A stretch of 7,763 bases of DNA from Euryarchaeota archaeon UBA550 (GTDB taxonomy: Archaea; Thermoplasmatota; Poseidoniia; Poseidoniales; Poseidoniaceae): the NCBI GenBank assembly GCA_002506705.1, contig DAYA01000073.1, forward strand, positions 31,780 through 39,542, read 5' to 3'. The translations under genes and the position numbers were made by a program. Positions 6,168 to 7,763 of this stretch are shown here, one piece after another (the stretch's first letter is position 1; each line of letters starts with the position of its first letter). The notes under the pieces are model-generated. The model did no database searches. It was not told the origin of the DNA and worked only from the letters and a program-made list of their open reading frames with translations.

Positions 6168-7763
6168 TCACATCACCAAGTTGTCTGGCCATGGTGGTAG
6201 GTCAAATCTATCTATCGCAGCCAGAGTCTCAGGATCATGCATTGTAATTGCGGGCCACCGGCGAACCGGAGTCGGCCCCTCGTTGGATGGAATTGGAGTA
6301 GTTGCATCCCAGAATATTCTGCCATCTTCAACGATGAAATCGCGCTCTACTGCAAAGCGTGAAGTTAGTTGCCACAGTAGTCTTCTCATCGCCCCTTCAC
6401 CGTGCAAGTTCATGTCGTTATCTGTGATGAAGAGCCATCGAAGTTCATTTTTTGAATCCAATTGCCAAATTGAATTTCGCAATTGAGAAATTTTCTCTCT
6501 CTGCGCCCTAGCAGCATCTTCATCTGGCCAGTCCATACCGGTTCTTGGCTGAGGTTTTCCTGGGATGTCAACAGTTACTACGAGCATTGAATTTCTCATC
6601 AGCAAGCAGTCTTCGACATCATCTAATTCTGAGATTTCTTTCAGTAATGCTTCGCTTATTCCAGGGGGCTCCTCTTCCCCTTTTCTCCAAGCAGGTACTT
6701 CCTCAACCGGAGATCCTTCTAGTGGCTCTCCGCTCCTAGGGTCAGCAGGAACTAGTTTAGTTGCATCAATGATAACTTTGGAATGTACATTCTCATAGGT
6801 TGATGCTGGTTCAAGAGAGTCACTTACCATTCCGTCAATTATGGTAATGTCGGTTCTCGGGTCAACTCGATTGTTCAAAGCATCTAGAAGTGCTTCAAGG
6901 TCACTAGGCTTATCGTCGGTAGCGATTAGGATTTTCAAGAACATCATTTGTCCCGCACCCAATAGGCCGAGGCAGGTTTTCCTTGCTTGGCGAGGATATC
7001 TTTGCTTACTCTTGACAATCGCTAGATTATGGAAACCAGTTTCCAATGGTAAGTGAAGATCCAGCACGTCTCTGTGTTGGAAGGATAGAATCGGCCGGAA
7101 CTGTTTGCCTATCGCCTCTCCAAGGTATCCATCTTCCATCGGTGGTTGTCCGACAATGGTGGCGGCCAAAACTGCGTTTTTTCTGCGGGTTATTGCTGTT
7201 ACATTCAGCACAGGATACTGCCCGGTTAGCGAGTAGAATCCAAAGTGGTCTCCGAACGGCCCCTCAGTTCTGGTTTGAGTTGCATCCACCCACCCTTCGA
7301 TAACCACGTCTGCATCAGCAGGAACTAGAATATCTTGGGTGAGCGCTTTTGTGATTCTTAGCCTTCTTTTTCCAAGGAATCCAGCGAACATGTACTCTTC
7401 GAGATTATCGGGCAGTGGGGCGATTGCTGAGAAAATCAATTCAGGAGGTCCACCAATGCAAATTGCAACCGGCATTTTTCCATCTGGCCAAGCGGCTGCA
7501 TGGTCTGCACCGTGCTTGTGTATTTGCCAGTGCAATCCTACTTCTTTTGGACCGAATACCTGACCTCTGTACATTCCAAGATTGTGTTCGCCAGAATTAG
7601 GGTCTTTGGTAACAACGAGTGGCAGGGTGATGTACCGTCCGCCATCCATTGGCCATGTCTTTGGAATCGGGAGTTTTGTTACATCCAAATCCATTTTGAC
7701 CCTTTGGCAAGAACCCTTTCTCACCTTTTTTGGTGGCATTGAGATTGCATCCCGGGCGAGTGG
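6168..7763 (-). CDS. mqnL: UbiD-family prenyl-FMN decarboxylase, probably MqnL-like; 5' end outside window
   Basis: UbiD enzymes use prenylated FMN (made by UbiX) to decarboxylate aromatic or unsaturated acids. The first ATG in view (7737-7739) is not the true start: the frame stays open to the right edge (PLARDAIS before MPPKK), and the residues after it (PPKKVRKGSCQRV, DVTKLPIPKTWPMDGG) match the middle of the family. About 100 N-terminal residues are therefore missing. Numbering from that ATG, GMYRGQV (55-61) holds the conserved Arg58, HWQIHKHGADH (70-80) is the cofactor region, EGPFGDH (159-165) supplies catalytic Glu159 and Asp164, and PPMEDGYLG (199-207) follows. After IDATK (324-328) comes about 195 more residues that end in a second, similar block (RIFWDAT, then RRWPAITMHDPE), so the protein belongs to the long-form UbiDs. 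It is joined directly to the UbiA gene, consistent with decarboxylation and prenylation steps of quinone synthesis, as MqnL/MqnP do in the futalosine route. Confidence 0.9.
   Translation of the reverse strand, partial: PLARDAISMPPKKVRKGSCQRVKMDLDVTKLPIPKTWPMDGGRYITLPLVVTKDPNSGEHNLGMYRGQVFGPKEVGLHWQIHKHGADHAAAWPDGKMPVAICIGGPPELIFSAIAPLPDNLEEYMFAGFLGKRRLRITKALTQDILVPADADVVIEGWVDATQTRTEGPFGDHFGFYSLTGQYPVLNVTAITRRKNAVLAATIVGQPPMEDGYLGEAIGKQFRPILSFQHRDVLDLHLPLETGFHNLAIVKSKQRYPRQARKTCLGLLGAGQMMFLKILIATDDKPSDLEALLDALNNRVDPRTDITIIDGMVSDSLEPASTYENVHSKVIIDATKLVPADPRSGEPLEGSPVEEVPAWRKGEEEPPGISEALLKEISELDDVEDCLLMRNSMLVVTVDIPGKPQPRTGMDWPDEDAARAQREKISQLRNSIWQLDSKNELRWLFITDNDMNLHGEGAMRRLLWQLTSRFAVERDFIVEDGRIFWDATTPIPSNEGPTPVRRWPAITMHDPETLAAIDRFDLPPWPDNLVM
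6171..6177 (-). promoter_or_regulatory. Shine-Dalgarno motif of the UbiA-family gene
   Basis: GGTGATG on the coding strand lies three bases before the ATG at 6165-6167, within the last codons of the UbiD-family gene. GGTGAT is complementary to the AUCACC of archaeal 16S rRNA 3' ends. With stop TGA and start ATG adjacent, it indicates translational coupling. Confidence 0.6.

Noticed and set aside
6070..6486. Plus-strand open frame of 138 codons
   Set aside because: It is antisense to the UbiD/UbiA junction, with composition and content of a shadow frame.
7690..7692. Second in-frame ATG in the UbiD gene (16 residues after the first) as a possible true start
   Set aside because: The frame is open to the window edge and the residues before this Met match the family's central region, so neither visible Met is the likely start.
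1..7763. CRISPR arrays, tRNA/rRNA genes, insertion sequences, defence genes
   Set aside because: No spaced repeats, cloverleaf or rRNA-like stretch, transposase or terminal repeats were seen, and coding sequence fills almost the whole window.

Overview
The window reads as a compact archaeal chromosome segment. Seven protein genes lie head to tail on the minus strand, with gaps of 0 to 41 bases, and I see no convincing plus-strand gene. The archaeal call rests mainly on a full-length deoxyhypusine synthase, an enzyme of archaea and eukaryotes. Supporting points are the dense intron-free packing, archaeal-type Shine-Dalgarno motifs (GAGGTGA, GGTGATG) at some starts, and possible TATA-like elements at the right distance for leaderless transcripts at others. 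Archaeal hypusine synthesis, a bacterial-type UvrB, late menaquinone-type genes (UbiD + UbiA) and a secreted Asp-box lipoprotein together fit a mesophilic Thermoplasmatota lineage such as marine group II (Poseidoniales). This is an inference, at roughly 60-65% confidence; Nitrososphaeria-type archaea are the main alternative.

Layout in transcription order (right to left). (1) 7763-6168: a UbiD-family prenylated-FMN decarboxylase, cut at its 5' end by the window edge. (2) 6167-5364: a UbiA-family membrane prenyltransferase that starts immediately after the UbiD stop codon. The pair looks like the late aromatic-ring decarboxylation and prenylation steps of quinone synthesis, most like MqnL/MqnP of the futalosine menaquinone route. 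(3) 5337-4960: a small all-alpha MazG/PRA-PH-type nucleotide pyrophosphohydrolase. (4) 4929-4204: a classical FabG-like short-chain dehydrogenase of unknown substrate. (5) 4192-1907: UvrB, the nucleotide-excision-repair damage-loading helicase, with an unusual extra segment of about 42 residues. (6) 1865-858: deoxyhypusine synthase with its catalytic lysine. (7) 857-1: a secreted lipoprotein with at least three Asp-box (BNR) repeats, running off the left edge. Its coding frame has no stop in the window.

The genes probably form one or a few overlapping transcription units. Three starts (UbiA, UvrB, lipoprotein) sit 0 to 11 bases behind the previous stop and carry Shine-Dalgarno-like motifs, as expected for coupled translation. 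The other three internal starts (NTP-PPase, SDR, deoxyhypusine synthase) follow gaps of 26 to 41 bases and lack such motifs. Each has an AT-leaning octamer at about -24 to -31 and a short inverted repeat close to the start, so they may have their own leaderless promoters. Functionally the block mixes quinone synthesis, nucleotide pool cleaning, DNA repair and translation-factor modification, which is typical of a housekeeping region. I found no mobile element, CRISPR array, RNA gene, defence system or clearly new multi-gene system. The points most worth a second look are the UvrB insertion, the duplicated-looking C-terminal part of the UbiD protein, and the small dyads in the gaps without a Shine-Dalgarno motif.
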